Assembly (NCBI RefSeq): GCF_030271535.1
Contig: NZ_JASCXJ010000015.1
Location: forward strand, 1 to 64,000
Direction: 5' to 3'
DNA length: 64,000 bases
DNA from: Nocardiopsis sp. ATB16-24
GTDB taxonomy: Bacteria; Actinomycetota; Actinomycetes; Streptosporangiales; Streptosporangiaceae
Made by a program: the position numbers and the translations under genes. The notes under the pieces were generated by a model. It was not told where the DNA came from and made no database searches. It was given only the letters and a program-made list of their open reading frames with translations. Below are positions 8,605 to 17,032 of the stretch, piece by piece. Within the stretch, counting starts at the first letter, position 1, and every line of letters begins with the position of its first letter.

Positions 8605-8614
8605 GCCTAACTTT
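8593..8614. promoter_or_regulatory. candidate MntR/DtxR-type operator over the importer start
   Basis: AAAGTT (8593-8598) and AACTTT (8609-8614) are perfect inverted arms 10 bp apart, and the minus-strand core TTAGGCGTGGCGAA resembles the TTAGGC-type half sites of DtxR-family regulators. The site covers the GTG start of the binding-protein gene, so binding should block expression. A MntR-like protein is encoded at 16.3-17.0 kb. The assignment to that protein is inference. Confidence 0.5.
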
Positions 8615-8905
8615 TACCACAATCCCGCCGAACTCACTCTTTTTCGTGGGTGCCGATAGGGGCCGTGCGCTCAGGTGGCGCACTACCCCTGCCCGGGGGG
8701 TCGACACCCTCAGGGCGGGCCCGCTCCCCCGGTGTTCCACCGTGCGCTGGTGCCGGCCTCGGCCGCTTTCCTCCTCCCCCCTTTTTCCGGGCCCTTCGGT
8801 GCGGGCTCGAGGTGCTTGTGTGAGGGGGTCGGGCGGCGAGAGTGGGGCGCGGTGGCGCGCCGAGGGGTTACTCTCAAGGAGTCCCCTGGTGGTAGGAGGT
8901 TTGCG

Positions 8906-9919
8906 GTGTCCCACACCTGGACCGCGATCGACTTCGAGACGGCCAACCACGATCGTGGCAGTGCGTGCGCGGTCGGGTTGGTGCGGGTGCGTGAGGGGCG
9001 GATCGTGGACCGCTACACCACCTTGATCCGCCCGCCGGAGCGGGTGGGTTTCTTCTCCCCTTATAACACCGCGGTGCACGGCATCACCGCCGCCGACGTG
9101 GTCGACGCCCCCGGTTGGGAGCAGGTGCACGCGCGCATCGTGGAGTTCGCCGACGGTGATCCCCTGGTGGCGCACAACGCCGCCTTCGACATGGGGGTGT
9201 TGCGTCATACCTGTGGGCACACGGGGCTGTCCCATCCGGCTTGGCGGTATGCGTGCACGTTGGCGTTGTCACGGCGGACCTGGGACGGTCTGCCCGATCA
9301 CCGGTTGCCGACGGTGTGCGCCCACATCGGTCATCGGATGAGGAACCACCACAGGGCCGATGAGGACGCCGAGGCCGCCGCGCGCATCATGATCGCGGCC
9401 ATGGAGCGGTACGGCACCGCCTCGTTGGAGGAGTTGTCCCGCGCCGCCCGGTTGCGGCTGCATCAGGTGGAGGCCGCCGCCCCCGCGCCGGGTGTGCGGC
9501 AGGTGGGTGCGCAGGTGCGGGACGGGGACCGGTGGGGCAGGTGGCAGCGGCAGGTGGGTGCGCAGGTGCGGGACGGGGACCGGTGGGGCAGGTGGCAGCG
9601 GCAGGCGCAGGCGGCGCTGCCTCGGGCTTGTGCCGACGCCGACCCCGCGGGGCCGTTGTTCGGGCGTACCGTGTGCGTCTCGGGTGATCTTGAGTCCATG
9701 GACAAACCCGAGGTGTGGCGGCGTGTGGCCCAGGCGGGCGGGCATCCGGCCAAGAACGTCACGAAGAAGACCGATGTGCTCGTCATCGGGGGCCATGACG
9801 GTGTGGGCAAGACCGCCAAACACCTGCGTGCTCAGACCTACCGTGAGCGTGGCCAGCGCATCGACCTGATCAGCGAGGCCGAACTGCTCGCCCTGTTGGG
9901 GATGACCGAGGGTTCTTGA
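8906..9919 (+). CDS. DEDDh exonuclease with BRCT domain
   Basis: A 337-residue DnaQ-like 3'-5' exonuclease. Exo I is TAIDFETANHD near residue 5, Exo II is PLVAHNAAFDMGVL near 87, and Exo III is HRADEDAEAAARI near 149 with the DEDDh His. A BRCT domain follows at about residues 248-330 (GRTVCVSGDLESMDKPEVWR, TKKTDVLVIGG). Similar proteins carry out DNA end processing, but the role is not defined. The linker contains an exact 17-residue tandem duplication. GTG 8906 is preceded by AGGAGG with 6-nt spacing; an upstream frame from 8675 is not protein-like. Confidence 0.9.
   Translation: MSHTWTAIDFETANHDRGSACAVGLVRVREGRIVDRYTTLIRPPERVGFFSPYNTAVHGITAADVVDAPGWEQVHARIVEFADGDPLVAHNAAFDMGVLRHTCGHTGLSHPAWRYACTLALSRRTWDGLPDHRLPTVCAHIGHRMRNHHRADEDAEAAARIMIAAMERYGTASLEELSRAARLRLHQVEAAAPAPGVRQVGAQVRDGDRWGRWQRQVGAQVRDGDRWGRWQRQAQAALPRACADADPAGPLFGRTVCVSGDLESMDKPEVWRRVAQAGGHPAKNVTKKTDVLVIGGHDGVGKTAKHLRAQTYRERGQRIDLISEAELLALLGMTEGS
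9497..9604 (+). repeat. perfect 51-bp tandem duplication inside the exonuclease gene
   Basis: Units at 9497-9547 and 9548-9598 are identical, followed by 6 bp of a third copy. Each unit encodes RQVGAQVRDGDRWGRWQ, a basic, Trp-containing linker segment between the exonuclease and BRCT domains. The length is a multiple of three, so the frame is kept. Perfect identity implies a recent event. Confidence 0.95.
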
Positions 9920-9924
9920 GAAGC

Positions 9925-9956
9925 AGGCCCCGCCCCGGTGGGCCGGGGCGGGGCCT
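9925..9956. terminator. bidirectional GC-rich hairpin
   Basis: AGGCCCCGCCCCGG and CCGGGGCGGGGCCT form a perfect 14-bp stem with a TGGG loop, between the convergent exonuclease and baeRF genes. Confidence 0.85.
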
Positions 9957-9970
9957 TGACGCCCTCACGA

Positions 9971-11119
9971 TCAGAGTTGTTCCTGCGGTGACTTGGGGAA
10001 ACGCAGGATGGCGCCGCTGTCACCGCTGGTGTGGCCGTGTTCGAGGATTTCGCTGAACTCGGCGTCGGAGGCCATCGCCGAGCGCAGCATCAGTGCGCTG
10101 GCGGGGGCCTGGAAGGCGGCGTCGGGGTCGTCCAGGGCGTTGGGGCCCTTGGCCACCAGGATCGGTTCGTGGGGAGAGCCCCACAGTCGGGGTTCGTCGT
10201 CGCGGTCGGCGCCCAACAGCAGCGTTCTGACCCTCCCTTCCGAGAGCATGGGCAGTGTCGGTTCGGTTCCGCGGACGGCCTGGTCGTTGGCGAGTTTTTG
10301 TTGGTAGTCGGCGATGATGTCGTCGTGGCCTTCGACGACGAAGTCGCGTAGCGCCTCGGCCGCGGCCTGGTGCAGGCGTTCCTCGGCGTCGGGGCCGCCT
10401 CTTCCTCCCGGGACCAGGTGGATGGGGATGTTGAGTCTGCGTTCTGCGATGTTGTCGCGTAGGTAGGCGATGGCCTCCTCGTCACCGCCCACGAAGATCA
10501 CCTGGGCGTTGACCTGGGCGACGGCGTCGCGTACGTGTTGGGCGATCCTGCTGGCGTTCTCGCGCCAGGTCTCGTTGGCGAAGTTCTGTCCGTCGAAGCG
10601 GCCGTTGTAGCCGCTCAGGACGCCGGGGCCGCCGCGTCCCATGGTGTCGATGTTGCGCAGGTCGGCGCCGGTGAACTCCTGTTCGGAGGCCGGTTCGGTG
10701 GTGGGCCGGGCGGTGTAGGCCGACACCTTGGCGTTGACCCGGTCCAGTGCCACCAGCACGTAGGGCAGTTGACGGCCTCGGTCCACGACCAGGGGAAGCG
10801 GGTCGGGGATGGGCATCAGCAGGGCGCGGTCCTGCGCGGGTGGTTCGGACAGGGTGTAGGAGCCCAACAGTCGCCCTTGGGAGGCGAACAGGGAGTGGCC
10901 GTGGTCGCCGAACGCTCGTGAGGTGCCTTCCTTGACCGCTTCCTCCAGGACGTCCAGGGTGGCCTTGTCGGTGCCCAGGGCCGACAGTTCGCTTTGCAGG
11001 TGGCGCCAACGCAGTTCCAGTTCCTTGTCGGCGTCGGTCCTGTCGCGACCGGTGTCCAGGTGGACCGAGGCCACCGGGGCATCGCTTTCGTACAAAGGTC
11101 GCAGGAAACCCAGGTCCAT
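9971..11119 (-). CDS. baeRF family protein (Rv2629-like)
   Basis: A 382-residue soluble protein of the bacterial archaeo-eukaryotic release factor (baeRF, Vms1-related) family. Recognisable parts are PVASVHLDTGRDRTDADKEL at the N terminus, a central block ending in IFVGGDEEAIAYL, and the C-terminal RVRTLLLGADRDDEPRLWG and ALMLRSAMASDAEF. It is similar to Rv2629, a dormancy-associated protein of Mycobacterium tuberculosis. The family is proposed to act on ribosomes or peptidyl-tRNA, but the function is not established. ATG 11119 is preceded only by a weak GCGGAC site. Monocistronic. Confidence 0.85.
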   Translation of the reverse strand: MDLGFLRPLYESDAPVASVHLDTGRDRTDADKELELRWRHLQSELSALGTDKATLDVLEEAVKEGTSRAFGDHGHSLFASQGRLLGSYTLSEPPAQDRALLMPIPDPLPLVVDRGRQLPYVLVALDRVNAKVSAYTARPTTEPASEQEFTGADLRNIDTMGRGGPGVLSGYNGRFDGQNFANETWRENASRIAQHVRDAVAQVNAQVIFVGGDEEAIAYLRDNIAERRLNIPIHLVPGGRGGPDAEERLHQAAAEALRDFVVEGHDDIIADYQQKLANDQAVRGTEPTLPMLSEGRVRTLLLGADRDDEPRLWGSPHEPILVAKGPNALDDPDAAFQAPASALMLRSAMASDAEFSEILEHGHTSGDSGAILRFPKSPQEQL

Positions 11120-11340
11120 GTGTCCGCGAGGCGTGTGTCCCCGCCCCGCTCACCTCCTTCGTGGGGTTCGCTGTGCGGGCCATCCTCGGGTCCATGCTGC
11201 TCACGCCGGGTGCGCCACGTCGACCCGGACGGGCTGCCTTGCCCAAGGATTTCCCGGTCTTGTACGTGCCCCCTACCCGGTGGGCCCTCGGGCATGGGTG
11301 CGGGTGCGGTGGGTGTGGGAAAAAAGGGGGGCTGACGGTA

Positions 11341-11807
11341 TCGGGGCGAAAACGGTCGGGAAGGAGGCCTTTGGGCTGGTGGGTCGTAGGAGGCGGGTGC
11401 CGATCGTCCATCAGGGCCGCAATCTTGCTCGGGAGGAGTTCGTCAGGGAGGTGGACGGGCGGGTGTCGGCGCGGATCGAGGAGTTGTCCGCCCAGGAGCC
11501 GCGTGGTGTCCTGGGCGTCACCGTCGCTGTTTCCCCCGACCGTGAGCAGGGGGTGAGGTCGACTACCACCGGGCGGCGGCGACGTCGGCGCGAGATGTCG
11601 AGGGGATGGAGGTGTTAAAGGTGCCGGCCGGTACCTGGGTGGTCTTTCCCAAGGTGGTGGCGGATGTGGGCCGACGCCTTCGGCCAGTGGTTCCCCTCGC
11701 ATCCGACCTACCGGTCGGTGAAGGGGCCGGAGATGTTGCGGGTGGTCCCGGGGCAGGGCGGTGCCACGGTCCAGGCCGAGTCGTGGTTGCCGGTGGAGCG
11801 GGTGTGA
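11341..11807 (+). pseudogene. decayed GyrI-like effector-binding domain (AraC-type) gene
   Basis: Three frames together rebuild one GyrI-like small-molecule-binding domain of the kind found at the C terminus of AraC-family regulators. Frame one gives EAFGLVGRRRRVPIVHQG through EPRGVLGVTVAVSPDREQG. After the five-G run at 11549-11553 the homology moves to the next frame: EVDYHRAAATSARDVEG then MEVLKVPAGTWVVFP. After 11660 it moves again to MWADAFGQWFPSHPTYRSV and ends ESWLPVERV with a stop at 11805-11807. At least one single-base deletion and one deletion of roughly 20 bases are needed. No HTH-encoding part is visible upstream. Confidence 0.75.
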
Positions 11808-11849
11808 GCTCGCCGCGGTGGGTGTGTCCCTGGAGCGGGGCGTCTTTTC

Positions 11850-12689
11850 CTAGGTGTGGTTGTGGTCCAGGAAACGGCGCAGGGCCTCGTTGAAGCGTTC
11901 GGGGCGTTCCAGGTTGGGCAGGTGTCCGGCTCCTTCGATGATCTGCACGAGGGAGTCGGGCACCAGCACGTGCATGGATTCGGTGAGGCGGGGTGGGGTG
12001 AAGGTGTCGTGTCGGCCCGCCACCAGCAGGGTCGGTGCCGCGATGCGGCGCAGCAGGGGCAGGTAGTCCTGGCGTTGGGCGCGGCCCAGCAGGGCGGAGG
12101 CCGCGCCTTGGGGCGGGGCGGCGTACATCATGGCGCGTACGTGGTCGGCGACCTCGGGCAGGTCGCGGACGTTGTCGGCGGTCATCATGCCGATGAGGGT
12201 TTCGTCGGTGTAGCCGCGCATGCCTTCTGAGCGTAGGCGGTGGGCCAGTGCGGCGCGGTCGGTCCTGCCCTGGTCGGTTTCGGGGCGGGGGTCGGTGGCG
12301 GCCAGGGTCAGTGAGTCGATCCGGTCGGAGAAGAGGCGGTACAGCTCCAGACAGATCTGGCCGCCCATGGACAGGCCCACCGCGCTGACCATGTCCAGGT
12401 CCAGGTGGTCCAGGAGTGCGGCCAGGTCACGGGCGAAGGTGTCCAAGGTGGTGGTGCCGGGCACGACGGTGCTGCGCCCGTATCCGCGCAGGTCGGGTGC
12501 GATCACGCGGTATCCGTGTTGGGTCAGCGCCTTGACCTGGGGGTCCCACATGGTGCGGTCGAAGGGGTGACCGTGGACGAGCAGGACGGGGTGTCCGGCT
12601 CCGCGGTCGGTGTAGGTGACGCTGATCCCGCGCACGGAGGCGATGTTCGTGCCGTTGGTGTTCGCGGTGTTCTTCGTCTGGTGTGCCAC
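11850..12689 (-). CDS. alpha/beta fold hydrolase
   Basis: A 279-residue alpha/beta hydrolase. The nucleophile elbow is VGLSMGGQ (Ser near residue 104), the acid is in LVAGRHDTF and the catalytic His in IEGAGHLPNLE. The oxyanion-side motif is LLVHGHPFDRTMW. The family includes esterases, 3-oxoadipate enol-lactonase-like enzymes and haloperoxidases; substrate unknown. Start GTG 12689 lies in a perfect inverted repeat with a -10 box just upstream and no ribosome site. Monocistronic. Confidence 0.87.
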   Translation of the reverse strand: MAHQTKNTANTNGTNIASVRGISVTYTDRGAGHPVLLVHGHPFDRTMWDPQVKALTQHGYRVIAPDLRGYGRSTVVPGTTTLDTFARDLAALLDHLDLDMVSAVGLSMGGQICLELYRLFSDRIDSLTLAATDPRPETDQGRTDRAALAHRLRSEGMRGYTDETLIGMMTADNVRDLPEVADHVRAMMYAAPPQGAASALLGRAQRQDYLPLLRRIAAPTLLVAGRHDTFTPPRLTESMHVLVPDSLVQIIEGAGHLPNLERPERFNEALRRFLDHNHT

Positions 12690-12703
12690 AGCACACGATG
12701 TTA
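12681..12703 (-). promoter_or_regulatory. -10 box and perfect inverted repeat at a gene start
   Basis: On the minus strand TAACAT (12703-12698) is followed by GTGTGCTGTGGCACAC (12696-12681), a perfect 6-bp-arm inverted repeat with a TGTG spacer that contains the GTG start of the hydrolase gene. It is a probable repressor operator on a nearly leaderless promoter. Confidence 0.5.
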
Positions 12704-12862
12704 TTGCGCGGCGCCGTGGCTGTCCTCACCGGAGGGGCCTTTGTGGGGTGTGGATGTGGCTTTTGTGCTCGCGGTGTTTTTGGGGTTGGTGTCTGTTGCT
12801 GATGGTGGGCGTGGGGTGCGCCGTGGAGGGCTGGGGGTCGGGTTCGGTGCGGTGGGCGGGGC

Positions 12863-14083
12863 TCATCGTCGGGTGGGGGGCGTTGGGGTGTTGGGGGTCA
12901 GGCCGAGGATGAGGGCGGCGACCAGGTAGGGGGCGGCGAGCAGGGCGAAGGCCGGGCCGTGGCCGCCCAGGGCGAACGCACCGGCGTAGAGGAGGTAGGC
13001 CAGGGTGTGGGAGGCGTCGGTGCCCAGTGCCGCCAGTGAGGTGACGGTGGCCCGGCTGGGTCCGGTGATGCGGTGCTGTAGGCGGGCGTCGGCGACCACG
13101 CTCGCGGCCTGGCACACGGCCAGGCCCGCGCCCAGCAGTGCCCATCCCACCGGGTCGGCGCGCAGGGCGCCGACGGCGATGGCGGGTGCGGCCAGGCCCA
13201 GTAGGACGGCGAAGGCGCGGGTGGGCATGCGGGCGACGGTTCCGGCGAGCAGACCGCCGAAGGTGATGAACAGCCATATCACCAGTACCACCAGGGGGAC
13301 GGTGGTGGTGGGCACGCCCGCGTGGGAGGCCAGGAGGGGGACGTACTCCTCCAGCAGCTCCCAAAAGCAGTTCACCACGATCACCAGCACGATGGCGCCG
13401 CGGACCCGGTGGCTGGTGCGGGCCTCGGCCAGGCCTTCCCGCAGTGCTCTCAGGTAGCCGGAGGGGGTCGGGGGGTCGGTGGTGGTGCTCGTGGGGGTGC
13501 GATGTTCGGGCAGGGCCAGGGCGCACAGGGCGCACAGCAGGCATGCGGCGACGCTGCCGGCGCCGATGGCCGGGTAGCCGCCGTGGGCCATGACGGGCAC
13601 GGCCAGGAGGGTGGCGGCTCCCACGGCGGCCACGTTCAGGGCGCGGGTCACGCCCATGGTCGGGGCGTAGCGGTCGGTGGCGTGGTGGTGGGCGAGTTCG
13701 GTGTAGACCAGGGCTTCCAGGGAGCCTGAGGCCAGCGCGCCGCCCGCGCCCCACAGGACGAAGCCCAGTGCGAAGGTGGGGTATGCGGGCCACAGCAGCC
13801 ACAGGGAGAAGGCGGTGGCGGCCAGCAGGGGGGCCAGGGCCAGTAGGTGGCGGCGGGGCACCACGTCGGCCCATGCTCCGGCGGGCAGGGAGGCAAGGAG
13901 TGAGGACAGGGACCAGAGCAGGAACAGGGAGCTGATCTGGGTGAGGGACAGGCCGGTGTCTTGGAACAGGAGTGCGTACAGCGGGTAGAGCAGGACGAAT
14001 TCGCTCAGGGCCGCGTAGGCGTACAGGGGTGCGGTCAGGCGGAGTGGGTGCGTACCGCGGGTGGGTGTGGGCGGGGTGTTCAT
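12863..14083 (-). CDS. MFS transporter
   Basis: A 406-residue major facilitator superfamily protein with 12 predicted hydrophobic segments. The loop 2-3 motif is degenerate: PAGAWADVVPRRHLLAL carries the GxxxDxxxRR pattern. Segments such as AIVLVIVVNCFWELLEEYV and LVVLVIWLFITFGGLLAG mark the C-terminal half. Substrate is not predictable; an exporter of small molecules is likely. ATG 14083 is supported by AAGGA 6 nt upstream. The frame continues upstream but becomes Pro/His-rich and non-homologous. Confidence 0.85.
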   Translation of the reverse strand: MNTPPTPTRGTHPLRLTAPLYAYAALSEFVLLYPLYALLFQDTGLSLTQISSLFLLWSLSSLLASLPAGAWADVVPRRHLLALAPLLAATAFSLWLLWPAYPTFALGFVLWGAGGALASGSLEALVYTELAHHHATDRYAPTMGVTRALNVAAVGAATLLAVPVMAHGGYPAIGAGSVAACLLCALCALALPEHRTPTSTTTDPPTPSGYLRALREGLAEARTSHRVRGAIVLVIVVNCFWELLEEYVPLLASHAGVPTTTVPLVVLVIWLFITFGGLLAGTVARMPTRAFAVLLGLAAPAIAVGALRADPVGWALLGAGLAVCQAASVVADARLQHRITGPSRATVTSLAALGTDASHTLAYLLYAGAFALGGHGPAFALLAAPYLVAALILGLTPNTPTPPTRR

Positions 14084-14606
14084 GCGGGTCCTTGGGCCGA
14101 GCGGGAAGGGGCACCGGGTGTGGGTGTGGTGCCTGGTGGTGCTCGGGCCCGGGACCGGGCGGGGACCTAATGTCGCTGGGTCATGCTTCCAGGGTAGGTC
14201 AGGGGCGGGGTGGGGCCAAGGGGTCTGGTGGGTGGGGTGTGCCCGGTGCGGTGGGGCGCGGGTGGTCGGGGTGGGCCGGTCGCCTTGGGGTGGGGTGTGC
14301 CTTTTGGGTGTGGGGCCGGGGAGGGGCGAGGTTCGCAACGCCTGTGTTCTGGGCTGTTTCGTTGTGTGATCGGGTGTGGGGTCGCTGTCCCCGGGCGGGC
14401 CGCGTCTGATGGTTTTTCAGACTTCTCGGCGTGTTGCGGGCCTGACCTGCCTCATAACCGTCTGTCACCTGATAGTCACCCATATGGGGACAACGTTCAC
14501 CGGACGGTGGTTGGGGACGTTCCGTTTTCCGTGGCCGGATGGAGCACGGTCCCCCGCCCGGCCCACACGGGGTCGGGCACCTCCCCGCACACTCTCAGGA
14601 GACCTG
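14084..14606. other. divergent intergenic region with a PHO-like box
   Basis: About 520 bases between the divergent MFS and phoD genes. The left part is G-rich and featureless. The right part holds 11-bp periodic direct repeats (see the regulatory entry) and a further isolated GTTCACC at 14495-14501. No coding frame is supported. Confidence 0.6.
14442..14480 (+). promoter_or_regulatory. PHO-like box (11-bp direct repeats) upstream of phoD
   Basis: GTCACC occurs at 14464-14469 and 14475-14480, exactly 11 bp apart, preceded at the same period by the weaker CTGACC (14442) and CATAAC (14453). Actinobacterial PhoP binds 11-bp repeats related to GTTCACC upstream of phosphate-starvation genes. The downstream gene is the alkaline phosphatase phoD, so regulation by PhoP is a reasonable inference. 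Confidence 0.6.
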
Positions 14607-16199
14607 ATGTCGGGAACCGTCACCCCCTCCCCCGCTCACCGGCCCACCGCCTCCGCCGCATGCGCCACCCGGCGCCAGGTCCTGGTCGCGGGTGCGGCCA
14701 CCCTGGGCGCCGTGACCCTTGGCGGGGTGTGGAGCCCCAGAGCCCACGCCGACACGACCGTCGTTCCCAGGCGCATCGTCGAACCCTTCACCCTGGGTGT
14801 GGCCTCCGGCGACCCCTTCCACGACAGCGTCGTGCTGTGGACCCGCCTGGCCCCCGACCCGCTGGCCGAGGACGGGCTCGGCGGTATGCCCGATCGGCGG
14901 GTGCGGGTGCAGTGGCAGGTGGCCGAGGACGAGGATTTCGGTCGTATCGTCACCTCCGGGGAGGTGGAGACCGGCCCTGAGGACGCCCACGCGGTGCACG
15001 TGGAGGCTCAGGGGCTGCGTCCGGGCTTTGAGTACTTCTACCGGTTCCGTGTGGGAACGCAGATCAGCCCGGTCGGTCGCACCAGGACCACCACTCCCCC
15101 GGGTATGCGTCTGGACAGGTTCGCGTTCGCCTTCGCCAGTTGCCAGAACTACACCCAGGGGCACTACACCGCCCAGGCCCACCTGGCCCGGGAGGACCTG
15201 GATCTGGTGGTGTTCCTGGGCGACTACATCTACGAGACCGCGGGTCAGGGCGCCATCGGGCGAGGACATCTGCCGCGGGTGGAGGTGCGCTCCCTGGCCG
15301 AGTACCGCATCCGACACGCCCAGTACAAGAGCGACACCGATCTTCAGGCCGCGCACGCCGCCTTCCCCTGGGCGGTGGTCTTCGACGACCACGAGGTGCA
15401 GAACAACTGGGCCGACGACCACTCCGACAGCGAGGACATTCCCGCCGAGGAGTTCCTACGCCGGCGCGCCCAGGCGTTCAAGGCCTACTACGAGCACATG
15501 CCGCTGCGCCCGGCCCAGCGTCCTCAGGGGCCTCACATGCGGCTTCACCGTAGGTTGTCCTTCGGTGACCTGGTGGACGTGCACCTGCTGGACACTCGCC
15601 AGTACCGTGACGAGCAGGCGCCCCAGGACCGGGAGAACCCTTCCCGTACCCTGCTGGGCACCGACCAGAAGCAGTGGTTGTTCGAGGGGTTGTCCTCCTC
15701 GCGGGCCCGGTGGAACGTGCTGGCCCAGCAGGTGTTCTTCTCCCAACGCGACTTCGTCGAGGGTGAGCAGACCGGCTTCAGTGACGACGCTTGGGACAAC
15801 TACGTGGTGGAGCGCGACCGGGTGCGGGACGAGTTGGCGCGGGTGCGCAACGGTGTGGTGATCACCGGGGACGTGCACGCCAACTACGTGTGCGACGTCA
15901 AGGCCGACTTCGATGATCCGGCGTCGGCGACGGTGGCCACCGAACTGGTGGGCACCTCCTTCACCAGCGGCGGCGATGGGGCCGAGCAGGCCCCGGCAGA
16001 CGCGGTGCAGCTCCAGGAGAACCCGCACATCAGGTTCGTCAACCGCAGGCGCGGCTATGTGCGCAACGTGGTCACTTCCACCGAGTGGAAGGCCGACTAC
16101 CGGGTCGTGGACTATGTGAGCGAACCGGGGGCGCCCATCCGGGACCGGGCGCGGTTCGTGGTCCAGGACGGTGTGGCGGGGGTGCGTGAGCAGGCGTGA
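14607..16199 (+). CDS. phoD: alkaline phosphatase D
   Basis: A 530-residue secreted PhoD-type phosphatase that releases phosphate from organic esters outside the cell, with Fe/Ca at the active site. A twin-arginine signal is present (ATRRQVLVAGAATLG, residues 20-34) with cleavage near AHADT. The N-terminal beta domain begins FTLGVASGDPFHDSVVLWTR; catalytic-domain motifs include FASCQNYTQGHYTA, VFLGDYIYE, VVFDDHEVQNNWADD, LLDTRQYRD and VVITGDVHANY. ATG 14607 is preceded by AGGAG. The upstream repeats suggest induction by phosphate limitation. Confidence 0.95.
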   Translation: MSGTVTPSPAHRPTASAACATRRQVLVAGAATLGAVTLGGVWSPRAHADTTVVPRRIVEPFTLGVASGDPFHDSVVLWTRLAPDPLAEDGLGGMPDRRVRVQWQVAEDEDFGRIVTSGEVETGPEDAHAVHVEAQGLRPGFEYFYRFRVGTQISPVGRTRTTTPPGMRLDRFAFAFASCQNYTQGHYTAQAHLAREDLDLVVFLGDYIYETAGQGAIGRGHLPRVEVRSLAEYRIRHAQYKSDTDLQAAHAAFPWAVVFDDHEVQNNWADDHSDSEDIPAEEFLRRRAQAFKAYYEHMPLRPAQRPQGPHMRLHRRLSFGDLVDVHLLDTRQYRDEQAPQDRENPSRTLLGTDQKQWLFEGLSSSRARWNVLAQQVFFSQRDFVEGEQTGFSDDAWDNYVVERDRVRDELARVRNGVVITGDVHANYVCDVKADFDDPASATVATELVGTSFTSGGDGAEQAPADAVQLQENPHIRFVNRRRGYVRNVVTSTEWKADYRVVDYVSEPGAPIRDRARFVVQDGVAGVREQA

Positions 16200-16330
16200 G
16201 GGGCAACGGGGCCGGGTCGGCGCTCGTGGTCGAAGGACAAGGAGGGTTCGGCCCGTGGTGTCGGTGAGGGGGTCGTGGTGGAAGGCATCGGCCGCGCCGA
16301 GGCCGGGTGGGGCCGGGGCCCTGTGGGCTC

Positions 16331-17032
16331 CTACCCGGCAAGGTCGGGGCTGACCCACAGGGCCTCGGCCGCCACCATTCCCAGTGAGCGGGCGCGTTCG
16401 GGGGCGTTGTCGTGGGTGCGCACGTTGATCTGCATCGATCCGGCGAAGGGCTGGTGTTCGACGACCTCCACGCGCATGCCGATGCCGATGCCGATCTCGT
16501 CCAGGTAGCGCAGAAGGTCGGGGTCGGTGTCGTTGACGCGGACGATCACTCCGCTGACGCCCTTGTCGGCCTCTGACAGCAGTACGCTCGGGTGTTGGAC
16601 GATGTGTCCTTCTCGGGTGGGGATGGGGTCGCCGTGCGGGTCGACCACCGGGTCCCCCAGGTGGTGGGCTATGCGGTCGACGAACTTGTCCGAGACCACG
16701 TGTTCGAGGATCTCGGCCTCGTCGTGCACCTCGTCCCAGGAGTAGCCCAGTTCGGCGACCAGGTAGGTCTCCAGCAGACGGTGGCGGCGCAGTACCGCCA
16801 GGGCGGCCTTGGTGCCGGGTTCGGTGAGGCTGACGGTGCCATAGCGTCGGTGTTCCACCAACCCCAGTTCGCTGAGTTTGCGGAGCATGCCCGACACCGA
16901 GGAATTGGACACCGACAGGCGTTCGGCCATGCCGGAGATGGTCACCGGCCCGGTGCCGCGCTCCTGTAGGTCGTAGATGACCTTCACATAGTCCTCGACC
17001 GACGTGGACGGTCGTGTCGGTGCGTTGTCCAT
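16331..17032 (-). CDS. mntR: DtxR family metalloregulator, MntR-like
   Basis: A 233-residue DtxR-family repressor with winged HTH (residues 10-70, ISGMAERLSVSNSSVSGMLR), dimerisation/metal domain (RRHRLLETYLVAELGY, WDEVHDEAEILEHVVSD, DPHGDPIP) and a C-terminal FeoA/SH3-like domain. It resembles the Mn(II) sensor of mycobacteria (Rv2788 type) more than the iron sensor IdeR: the position that is Cys in the EAC motif of IdeR is Glu here. The start at ATG 17032 has no ribosome site but TACGGT lies 7 nt upstream, consistent with a leaderless mRNA. The likely target is the mntABC-type importer at 6.0-8.6 kb. Confidence 0.88.
   Translation of the reverse strand: MDNAPTRPSTSVEDYVKVIYDLQERGTGPVTISGMAERLSVSNSSVSGMLRKLSELGLVEHRRYGTVSLTEPGTKAALAVLRRHRLLETYLVAELGYSWDEVHDEAEILEHVVSDKFVDRIAHHLGDPVVDPHGDPIPTREGHIVQHPSVLLSEADKGVSGVIVRVNDTDPDLLRYLDEIGIGIGMRVEVVEHQPFAGSMQINVRTHDNAPERARSLGMVAAEALWVSPDLAG

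Noticed and set aside
8605..8905. Possible manganese riboswitch upstream of the importer
   Set aside because: The binding-protein gene's promoter region shows no structured leader; the start codon lies inside an operator-like repeat, leaving little room for a 5' UTR.
9497..9604. Possible CRISPR-like or minisatellite array
   Set aside because: Only two full copies, no spacers, in-frame inside a coding region. It is a simple tandem duplication.
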